Part shown: positions 1-9,395 of the stretch, piece by piece
How the letters are laid out: each line of letters begins with the position of its first letter
How positions within the stretch are numbered: position 1 is the first letter of the stretch
DNA from: Aristolochia californica
Lineage: Eukaryota > Streptophyta > Magnoliopsida > Piperales > Aristolochiaceae
DNA: 64,000 bases
Reading direction: 5' to 3'
NCBI GenBank assembly: GCA_029961685.1
Contig: JARWKL010000015.1
Location: 12,894,801 to 12,958,800, forward strand
The notes under the pieces: model-generated
Told to the model about the DNA's origin: nothing
Seen by the model: only the letters and a program-made list of their open reading frames with translations
Databases searched by the model: none
Program-made: the position numbers and the translations under genes

Positions 1-208
1 TTGCGATCTTATATCTTTTTTGTTCACGAGGAAAAATGGGAGAGTGAAAACTCAAGTTTTGATCTGAAAAAAAAAAAATTGAAATGAGCAAATGCTGAGA
101 GAGATAATTCCGAAAAGTATCTGTGATTTTTAAGGATAGGCAAAAGGTGGGTTGTTTGGCCCTGGTCAATGTCCAACCACTTGAGAATTGTACTTTTTCT
201 ACTCCCCC
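1..208 (+). repeat. Partial monomer at left window edge
   Basis: This is the last 208 bases of a monomer cut by the window boundary. It begins inside the TTGCGATC segment (about consensus position 257) and runs through the A-tract to the C-run. The truncation belongs to the window, not to the array. Confidence 0.95.
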
Positions 209-3200
209 CTAATTTTTGGATCTGAAGGCCACTTGCATCCTCAACATGCTTGTGGCATGCATATCCACCACACTTAAAACATGTGAGGATCAGTTAGAGG
301 TCCCTTTCCTATAAAATTCCACCAAGCTATTATTAGGGGGTTGTACTAGTGAAATTTCCCAAACATGGATTTTGGAGCTCATTTTTAGTGCGTGAAATAA
401 TTTTCTATTTATTATTATAGTTTTCAAATTTTTTTGCACACATGAACTCTAAATTTTTCATTTTGTTGCGATCTTATATCTTTTTTATTCACAAGGAAAA
501 ATGGGAGAGTGAAAACTCAAGTTTGGATCTAAAAAAAAAAAAATTTGAAATGCACAAATGCTGAGAGAGATAATTCCGAAAAGTATTTGTGATTTTTAAG
601 GACAGGCAAAAAGTGGGTTGTTTGACCCTGGTCAATATCCAACCACTTGAGAATTGTACTTTTTCTACTCCCCCCTAATTTTTGGATCTGAAGGCCACTT
701 GCATCCTCAACATGCTTGTGGCATGCATATCCACCACACTTAAAACATGTGAGGATCAGTTAGAGGTCCCTTTCCTATAAAATTCCACCAACCTATTATT
801 AGGGGGTTGTACTAGTGGAATTTCCCAAACATGGATTTTGGAGCTCATTTTTAGTGCGTGAAATACTTTTCTATTGATTATTATAGTTTTCAATTTTTTT
901 TGCACACATGAACTCTAAAATTTTCATTTTGTTGTGATCTTATATCTTTTTTGTTCACGAGGAAAAATGGGAGACTGAAAACTCAAGTTTGGATCTGACA
1001 AAAAAAAAATTTGAAATGCACAAATGCTGAGAGAGATAATTCTGAAAAGTATCTGCGATTTTTAAGGATAGGCAAAAAGTGGGTTGTTTGGCCCTGGTAA
1101 ATAGCCAACCACTTGAGAATTGTATTTTTAATACTCCCCCCTAATTTTTGGATCTGAAGGCCACTTGCATCCTCACCATGCTTGTGGCATGCATATCCAC
1201 CACACTTAAAACATGTGAGGATAATTTAGAGGTCCCTTTCCTATAAAATTCCACCAAGCTATTATTAGGGGGTTGTACTAGTGGAATTTCCCGAACATGG
1301 ATTTTGGAGCTCATTTTTAGTGCGTGAAATAATTTTCTATTTATTATTATAGTTTTCAAATTTTTTTGCACACATGAACACTAAAATTTTCATTTTGTTG
1401 CGATCTTATATCTTTTTTGTTCACGAGGAAAAATGGGAGAGTGAAAACTCAAGTTTTGATCTGAAAAAAATAAAATTTGAAATGCATAAATGCTGAGAGA
1501 GATAATTCCGAAAAGTATCTGTGATTTTTAAGGATAGGCAAAAAGTGGGTTGTTTGGCCCTGGTCAATATCCAACCACTTGGGAATTGTACTTTTTCTAC
1601 TCCCCCCTAATTTTTGGATCTGAAGGCCACTTGCATCCTCAACATGCTTGTGGCATGCATATCCACCACACTTAAAACTTGTGAGGATCAGTTAGAGGTC
1701 CCTTTCCTATAAAATTCCACCAACCTATTATTAGGGGGTTGTACTAGTGGAATTTCCCAAACATTGATTTTGGAGCTCATTTTTAGTGTGTGAAATAATT
1801 TTGTATTTATTATTATAGTTTTCAATTTTTTTTGCACACATGAACTCTAAAATTTTCATTTTGTTGTGATCTTATATCTTTTTTGTTCACGAGGAAAAAT
1901 GGGAGACTGAAAACTAAAGTTTGGATCTGACAAAAAAAAAATTTGAAATGCACAAACGCTGAGAGAGATAATTCTGAAAAGTATCTGTGATTTTTAAGGA
2001 TAGGCAAAAAGTGGGTTGTTTGGCCCTGGTAAATAGCCAACCACTTGAGAATTGTATTTTTACTACTCCCCCCTAATTTTTTGATCTGAAGGCCACTTGC
2101 ATCCTCACCATGCTTGTGGCATGCATATCCACCACACTTAAAACATGTGAGGATAATTTAGAGGTCCCTTTCCTATAAAATTCCACCAAGCTATTATTAG
2201 GGGGTTGTACTAGTGGAATTTCCCAAACATGGATTTTGGAGCTCATTTTTACTGCATGAAATAATTTTCTATTTATTATTATAGTTTTCAAATTTTTTAG
2301 CACACATGAACTCTAAAATTTTCATTTTTTTGCGATCTTATATCTTTTTTGTTCACGAGGAAAAATGGGAGAGTGAAAACTCAAGTTTGGATCTGAAAAA
2401 AAAAAAATTTGAAATGCACAAATGCATAGAGAGATAATTCCGAAAAGTATCTGTGATTTTTAAGGATAGGCAAAAAGTGGGTTGTTTGGCCCTGGTAATA
2501 TCCAACCACATGAGAATTGTACTTTTTCTACTCCCCCCTAATTTTTGGATCTGAAGGCCACTTGCATCCTCAACATGCTTGTGGCATGCATATCCACCAC
2601 ACTTAAAACATGTGAGGATCAGTTAGAGGTCCCTTTCCTATAAAATTCCACCAAGCTATTATTAGGGGGTTGTACTAGTGGAATTTCCCAAACATGGATT
2701 TTGGAGCTCATTTTTACTGCGTGAAATAATTTTCTATTGATTATTATAGTTTTCAAATTTTTTTGCCAACATGAACTCTAAAATTTTCATTTTATTGCGA
2801 TCTTATATCTTTTTTGTTCACGAGGAAAAATGGGAGAGTGAAAACTCAAGTTTGGATCTGACAGAAAAAAAATTTGAAATGCACAAATGCTGAGAGAGAT
2901 AATTCCGAAAAGTATCTGTGTTTTTTAAGGATAGGCAAAAAGTTGGTTGTTTGGCCCTGGTAAATAACCAACCACTTGAGAATTGTACTTTTTCTACTCC
3001 CCCCTAATTTTTGGATCTGAAGGCCACTTGCATCCTCAACATGCTTGTGGCATGCATATCCACCACACTTAAAACTTGTGAGGATCAGTTAGAGGTCCCT
3101 TTCCTATAAAATTCCACCAAGCTATTATTAGGGGGTTGTACTAGTGGAATTTCCCAAACATGGATTTTGGAGCACATTTTTAGTGCGTGAAATAATTTTC

Positions 3201-3659
3201 TATTAATTATTATAGTTTTATAATTTTTTTGCACACATGAACTCTAAAATTTTTATTTTGTTGCGATCTTTATCTTTTTTGTTCACGAGGAAAAATGGGA
3301 GAGTGAAAACTCAAGTTTGGATCTGACAAAAAAAAAAAATTTGAAATGCACAAATGTTGAGAGAGATAATTCCGAAAAGTATCTGTGATTTTGAAGGATA
3401 GGCAAAAAGTGGGTTGTTTGGCCCTGGTAAATATCAAACCACTTGAGAATTGTACTTTTTGTACTCCCCCCTAATTTTTGAATCTGAAGGCCACTTGCAT
3501 CCTCAACATGCTTGTGGCATGCATATCCACCACACTTAAAATATGTGAGGATCAGTTAGAGGTCCCTTTCCTATAAAATTCCACCAACCTATTATTAGGG
3601 GGTTGTACTAGTGGAATTTCCCAAACATGGATTTTGGAGCTCATTTTTAGTGCGTGAAA

Positions 3660-6600
3660 TAATTTTCTATTTATTATTATAGTTTTCAATTTTTTTTGCA
3701 CACATGAACTCTAAAATTTTCATTTTGTTGTGATCTTATATCTTTTTTGTTCACAAGGAAAAATGGGAGACTGAAAACTCAAGTTTGGATCTGACAAAAA
3801 AAAAATTTGAAATGCACAAATGCTGAGAGAGATTATTCTGAAAAGTATCTGTGATTTTTAAGGATAGGCAAAAAGTGGGTTGTTTGGCCCTGGTAAATAG
3901 CCAACCACTTGAGAATTGTATTTTTACTACTCCCCCCTAATTTTTGGATCTGAAGGCCACTTGCATCCTCACCATGCTTGTGGCATGCATATCCACCACA
4001 CTTAAAACATGTGAGGATAATTTACAGGTCCCTTTCCTATAAAATTCCACCAAGCTATTATTAGGGGGTTGTACTAGTGGAATTTCCCAAACATGGATTT
4101 TGGAGCTCATTTTTAGTGCGTGAAATAATTTTCTATTTATTATTATAGTTTTCAAATTTTTTTGCACACATGAACTCTAAAATTTTCATTTTGTTGCGTT
4201 CTTATATCTTTTTTGTTCACGAGGAAAAATGGGAGAGTGAAAACTCAAGTTTTGATCTGAAAAAAAAAAAATTTGAAATGCACAAATGCTGAGAGAGATA
4301 ATTCCGAAAAGTATCTGTGATTTTTAAGGATAGGCAAAAAGTGGGTTGTTTGGCCTTGGTCAATATCCAACCACTTGGGAATTGTACTTTTTCTACTCCC
4401 CCCTAATTTTTGTATCTGAAGGCCACTTGCATCCTCAACATGCTTGTGGCATGCATATCCACCACACTGAAAACATGTGAGGATCAGTTAGAGGTCCCTT
4501 TCCTATAAAATTCCACCAAGCTATTATTAGGGAGTTGTACTAGTGGAATTTCCCAAACATGGATTTTGGAGCTCATTTATAGTGCGTGAAATAATTTTCT
4601 ATTGATTATTATAGTTTTCAAATTTGTTTGCACACATGAACTCTAAAATTTTCATTTTGTTGCGATCTTATATCTTTTTTGTTCACGAGGAAAAATGGGA
4701 GAGTGAAAACTCAAGTTTTGATCTGAAAAAAAAAAAATTTGAAATGCACAAATGCTGAGAGAGATAATTCCGAAAAGTATCTGTGATTTTTAAGGATAGG
4801 CAAAAAGTGGGTTGTTTGGCCCTGGTCAATATCCAACCACTTGGGAATTGTACTTTTTCTACTCCCCCCTAATTTCTGGATCTGAAGGCCACTTGCATCC
4901 TCAACATGCTTGTGGCATGCATATCCACCACACTTGAAACATGTGAGGATCAGTTAGAGGTCCCTTTCCTATAAAATTCCACCAACCTAATATTAGGGGG
5001 TTGTACTAGTGGAATTTCCCAAACATGGATTTTGGAGCACATTTTTAGTGCGTGAAATAATTTTCTATTTATTATTATAGTTTTCAAATTTTTTTGCACA
5101 CATGAACTCTAAAATTTTCATTTTTTTGCGATCTTTATCTTTTTTGTTCACGAGGAAAAATGGGAGAGTGAAAACTCAAGTTTGGATCTGACAAAAAAAA
5201 AATTTGAAATGCACAAATGCTGAGAGAGATAATTCCGAAAAGTATCTGTGATTTTTAAGGATAGGCAAAAAGTGGGTTGTTTCGCCCTGGTAAATAACCA
5301 ACCACTTGAGAATTGTACTTTTTCTACTCCCCCCTAATTTTTGGATCTGAAGGCCACTTGCATCCTCAACATGCTTGTGGCATGCATATCCACCACACTT
5401 AAAACTTGTGAGGATCAGTTAGAGGTCCCTTTCCTATAAAATTCCACCAAGCTTTTATTAGGGGGTTGTACTAGTGGAATTTCCCAAACATGGATTTTGG
5501 AGCTCATTTTTAGTGCGTGAAATAATTTTCTATTTATTATTATAGTTTTCAAATTTTTTTTCACACATGAACTCTAAAATTTTCATTTTGTTGCGAACTT
5601 ATGTCTTTTTTGTTTACGAGGAAAAATGGGAGAGTGATAATTCAAGTTTGAAAACTATAAAAAAAAAAATTTGAAATGCACAAATGCTTAGAGAGACAAT
5701 TCCGAAAAATATATGTGATTTTTAAGGATAGGCAAAAAGTGGGTTGTTTGGCCCCGGTAAATATCCAACCACTTGAGAATTGTACTTTTTCTACTCCCCC
5801 CTAATTTTTGGATCTGAAGGCCACATGCATCCTAAACATGCTTGTGGCATGCACATCCACCACACTTAAAACATGTGAGGATCAGTTAGAGGTCCCTTTC
5901 CTATAAAATTCCACCAAGCTTTTATTAGGGGGTTGTACTAGTGGAATTTCCCAAACATGGATTTTGGAGCACATTTTTAGTGCGTGAAATAATTTTCTAT
6001 TTATTATTATAGTTTTCAAATTTTTTTGCACACATGAACTCTAAAATTTTCATTTTGTTGCGATCTTTATCTTTTTTGTTCACGAGGAAAAATAGGAGAG
6101 TGAAAACTCAAGTTTGGATCTGACAAAAAAAAATTTGAAATGCACAAATGCTGAGAGAGATAATTCCGAAAAGTATCTGTGATTTTTAAGGATAGGCAAA
6201 AAGTGGGTTGTTTGGCCCTGGTAAATATCTATCCACTTGAGAATTGTACTTTTTCTACTCCCCCCTAATTTTTGGATCTGAAGGCCACTTGCATCCTCAA
6301 CATGCTTGTGGCATGCATATCCACCACACTTAAAACTTGTGAGGATCAGTTAGAGGTCCCTTTCCTATAAAATTCCACCAAGCTATTATTAGGGGGTTGT
6401 ACTAGTGGAATTTCCCAAACATGGATTTTGGAGCTCATTTTTAGTGCGTGAAATAATTTTCTATTTATTATTATAGTTTTCAAAAAAATTTTCACACATG
6501 AACTCTAAAATTTTCATTTTGTTGCGAACTTATATCTTTTTTGTTTACGAGGAAAAATGGGAGACTGAAAACTCAAGTTTGAAAACTATAAAAAAAAAAT

Positions 6601-6850
6601 TTGAAATGCACAAATGCTGAGAGAGATAATTCCGAAAAGTATCTGTGATTTTTAAGGATAGGCAAAAAGTGGGTTGTTTGGCCCCGGTAAATATCCAACC
6701 ACTTGAGAATTGTACTTTTTCTACTCGCCCCTAATTTTTGGATCTGAAGGCCACTTGCATCCTCAACATGCTTGTGGCATGCATATCCACCACACTTAAA
6801 ACATGTGAGGATCAGTTAGAGGTCCCTTTCCTATAAAATTCCACCAAGCT
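3660..6850 (+). repeat. Segmental duplication 1, copy a (about 3.2 kb)
   Basis: This stretch matches about 8320 to 11510 at an offset of 4657 to 4660 bp, which is ten monomers. Shared private markers in order: CACAAGG with GATTATTCTG; GATAATTT; GCGTTCTT near 4197; CCAACCTAATATT near 4983; GCACATTTTTAG near 5037; CGAACTTAT with GATAATTCAAGTTTG near 5595; TAAATATCTATCC near 6229; TTTTCAAAAAA before TTTCACAC near 6480. The match fades in monomer 6731, where CCAAGCT and TTTGCCAAC oppose CCAACCT and CACACACG in the partner. Confidence 0.85.
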
Positions 6851-9056
6851 ATTATTAGGGGGTTGTACTAGTGGAATTTCCCAAACATGGATTTTGGAAC
6901 TCATTTTTAGTGCGTGAGATAATTTTCTATTTATTATTATAGTTTTCAAATTTGTTTGCCAACATGAACTCTAAAATTTTCATTTTATTGCGATCTTATA
7001 TCTTTTTCGTTCACGAGGAAAAATGGGAGAGTGAAAACTCAAGTTTGGATCTGACAAAAAACAAATTTGAAATGCACAAATGCTGAGAGAGATAATTCCG
7101 AAAAGTATCTGTGATTTTTAAGGATAGGCAAAAAGTTGGTTGTTTGGCCCTGGTAAATAACCAACCACTTGAGAATTGTACTTTTTCTACTCCCCCCTAA
7201 TTTTTGGATCTGAAGGCCACTTGCATCCTCAACATGCTTGTGGCATGCATATCCACCACACTTAAAACTTGTGAGGATCAGTTAGAGGTCCCTTTCCTAT
7301 AAAATTCCACCAAGCTATTATTAGGGGGTTGTACTAGTGGAATTTCCCAAACATGGATTTTGGAGCACATTTTTAGTGCGTGAAATAATTTTCTATTAAT
7401 TATTATAGTTTTCAAATTTTTTTGCACACATGAACTCTAAAATTTTCATTTTGTTGCGATCTTTATCTTTTTTGTTCACGAGGAAAAATGGGAGAGTGAA
7501 AACTCAAGTTTGGATCTGACAAAAAAAAAAATTTGAAATGCACAAATGCTGAGAGAGATAATTCCGAAAAGTATCTGTGATTTTTAAGGATAGGCAAAAA
7601 GTGGGTTGTTTGGCCCTGGTAAATAACCAACCACTTGAGAATTGTACTTTTTCTACTCCCCCCTAATTTTTGGATCTGAAGGCCACTTGCATCCTCAACA
7701 TGCTTATGGCATGCATATCCACCACACTTAAAACTTGTGAAGATCAGTTAGAGGTCCCTTTCCAATAAAATTCCACCAACCTATTATTAGGGGGTTGTAC
7801 TAGTGGAATTTCCCAAACATGGATTTTGGAGCTCATTTATAGTGCGTGAAATAATTTTCTATTTATTATTATAGTTTTCAATTTTTTTTGCACACATGAA
7901 CTCTAAAATTTTCATTTTGTTGTGATCTTATATCTTTTTTGTTCACGAGGAAAAATGGGAGAGTGAAAACTCAAGTTTGGATCTGACAAAAAAAAAAATT
8001 TGAAATGCACAAATGCTGAGAGAGATAATTCCGAAAAGTATCTGTGATTTTTAAGGATAGGCAAAAAGTGGGTTGTTTGGCCCTGGTAAATAACCAACCA
8101 CTTGAGAATTGTACTTTTTCTACTCCCCCCTAATTTTTGGATCTGAAGGCCACTTGCATCCTCAACATGCTTGTGGCAAGCATATCCACCACACTTAAAA
8201 CTTGTGAGGATCAGTTAGAGGTCCCTTTCCTATAAAATTCCACCAAGCTATTATTAGGGGGTTGTACTAGTGGAATTTCCCAAACATGGATTTTGGAGCT
8301 CATTTATAGTGCGTGAAATAATTTTCTATTTATTCTTATAGTTTTCAATTTTTTTTGCACACATGAACTCTAAAATTTTCATTTTGTTGTGATCTTATAT
8401 CTTTTTTGTTCACAAGGAAAAATGGGAGACTGAAAACTCAAGTTTGGATCTGACAAAAAAAAAATTTGAAATGCACAAATGCTGAGAGAGATTATTCTGA
8501 AAAGTATCTGTGATTTTTAAGGATAGGCAAAAAGTGGGTTGTTTGGCCCTGGTAAATAGCCAACCACTTGAGAATTGTATTTTTACTACTCCCCCCTAAT
8601 TTTTGGATCTGAAGGCCACTTGCATCCTCACCATGTTTGTGGCATGCATATCCACCACACTTAAAACATGTGAGGATAATTTAGAGGTCCCTTTCCTATA
8701 AAATTCCCCCAAGCTATTATTAGGGGGTTGTACTAGTGGAATTTCCCAAACATGGATTTTGGAGCTCATTTTTAGTGCGTGAAATAATTTTCTATTTATT
8801 ATTATAGTTTTCAAATTTTTTTGCACACATGAACTCTAAAATTTTCATTTTGTTGCGTTCTTGTATCTTTTTTGTTCACGAGGAAAAATGGGAGAGTGAA
8901 AACTCAAGTTTTGATCTGAAAAAAAAAAATTTGAAATGCACAAATGCTGAAAGAGATAATTCCGAAAAGTATCAGTGATTTTTAAGGATAGGCAAAAAGT
9001 GGGTTGTTTGGCCCTGGTCAATATCCAACCACTTGGGAATTGTACTTTTTCTACTC

Positions 9057-9192
9057 CCCCCTAATTTTTGGATCTGAAGGCCACTTGCATCCTCAACATG
9101 CTTGTGGCATGCATATCCACCACACTTAAAACATGTGAGGATCAGTTAGAGGTCCCTTTCCTATAAAATTCCACCAAGCTATTATTAGGGGG
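9057..9192. repeat. Inverted repeat C (CCCCCTAAT / ATTAGGGGG) enclosing repeat A
   Basis: CCCCCTAAT (9057 to 9065) is the reverse complement of ATTAGGGGG (9184 to 9192), 118 bp apart. It encloses repeat A. Its right arm lies in the loop of repeat B, so B and C could not both form as simple stems. These are the only long C-run and G-run of the monomer. CTACTATTCGGGG variants (for example 23625, 25019, 32812, 33745) disrupt the right arm. Confidence 0.7.
9089..9142. repeat. Inverted repeat A in the monomer (11-bp stem, 1-nt bulge)
   Basis: The arm ATCCTCAACATG (9089 to 9100) pairs with CATGTGAGGAT (9132 to 9142), leaving one unpaired A. A smaller perfect hairpin lies inside: CATGC (9097 to 9101), loop TTGTG, GCATG (9107 to 9111). 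The two structures compete for the same CATG. Both arms are present in the large majority of monomers. Common variants are AACTTGTG in the left domain and AACAACTGAAG at a few right-domain copies such as 31830 and 37900, which weaken the right arm. Confidence 0.8.
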
Positions 9193-9209
9193 TTGTACTA
9201 GTGGAATTT
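9166..9209. repeat. Inverted repeat B in the monomer (9-bp perfect stem)
   Basis: AAATTCCAC (9166 to 9174) is the exact reverse complement of GTGGAATTT (9201 to 9209), with a 26-nt loop. It recurs in nearly every monomer. Some copies break one arm, for example GTGAAATTT at the first monomer (349 to 357) and GAGGAATTT near 30510, 39838 and 43104. Confidence 0.8.
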
Positions 9210-9383
9210 CCCAAACATGGATTTTGGAGCTCATTTTTAGTGCGTGAAATAATTTTCTATTTATTATTATAGTTTTCAAATTTGTTTGCACACATGAACT
9301 CTAAAATTTTCATTTTGTTGCGATCTTATATCTTTTTTGTTCACGAGGAAAAATGGGAGAGTGAAAACTCAAGTTTTGATCTG

Positions 9384-9395
9384 AAAAAAAAAAAA
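9384..9395 (+). repeat. Variable A-tract of the monomer
   Basis: Every monomer has a run of about 8 to 14 A after GGATCTG, usually followed by TTTGAAATG. Length differs between neighbouring copies and is the main source of the 1 to 3 bp changes in period. Interrupted forms also occur: CTGACAAAA in the left domain, AACTATAAAA near 5655, 6590, 10315, 11245, 14977 and 18233, GAAAATAAAAAAA near 19635, 58195, 59125 and 60055, and AAAAATATTTG in many right-domain copies. Confidence 0.9.

Larger units (their letters stand above)
9067..9385. repeat. 12-bp direct repeat TTTGGATCTGAA within the monomer
   Basis: The consensus carries TTTGGATCTGAA twice, at consensus 7 to 18 and 314 to 325, which is 307 bp apart (159 bp to the next monomer head). 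In the reference copy the second instance is TTTTGATCTGAA. It may be a trace of a shorter ancestral unit or of a rearrangement, but the rest of the monomer shows no obvious sub-periodicity by eye. Confidence 0.6.

Noticed and set aside
1141..1371. Recurrent minus-strand frames of about 60 to 87 codons starting near TTTGCACACAT or in the TAAATATCC segment, repeated dozens of times.
   Set aside because: They recur at the monomer period, are broken in many copies, shift phase at the A-tract and have repeat composition. They are by-products of the satellite, so none is annotated as a gene.
9056..9065. CCCCCCTAAT resembles telomere repeats (CCCTAA or CCCTAAA).
   Set aside because: It occurs once per 466 bp, never in tandem, and lacks the repeat unit of telomeres.
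9202..9211. GGAATTTCCC matches the NF-kappaB site consensus on the minus strand.
   Set aside because: It is a chance near-palindrome at the end of inverted repeat B, repeated because the monomer is. The host is unknown and nothing suggests regulation.
9251..9290. TATA-like TTATTATTATAG and CTTATATC as promoters for satellite transcription.
   Set aside because: In a sequence of about 65% AT such words are expected by chance, and nothing links them to a start site. Transcription would have to be shown from RNA data.
9340..9362. TTCACGAGGAAAAATGGGA looks somewhat like a CENP-B box.
   Set aside because: The core needs TTCG, a central A and CGGG at fixed spacing. Here TTCG and CGGG are missing and the GGAA to GGGA spacing is two bases too long. 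The single GGAATAACGGG variant near 43716 does not restore the spacing.
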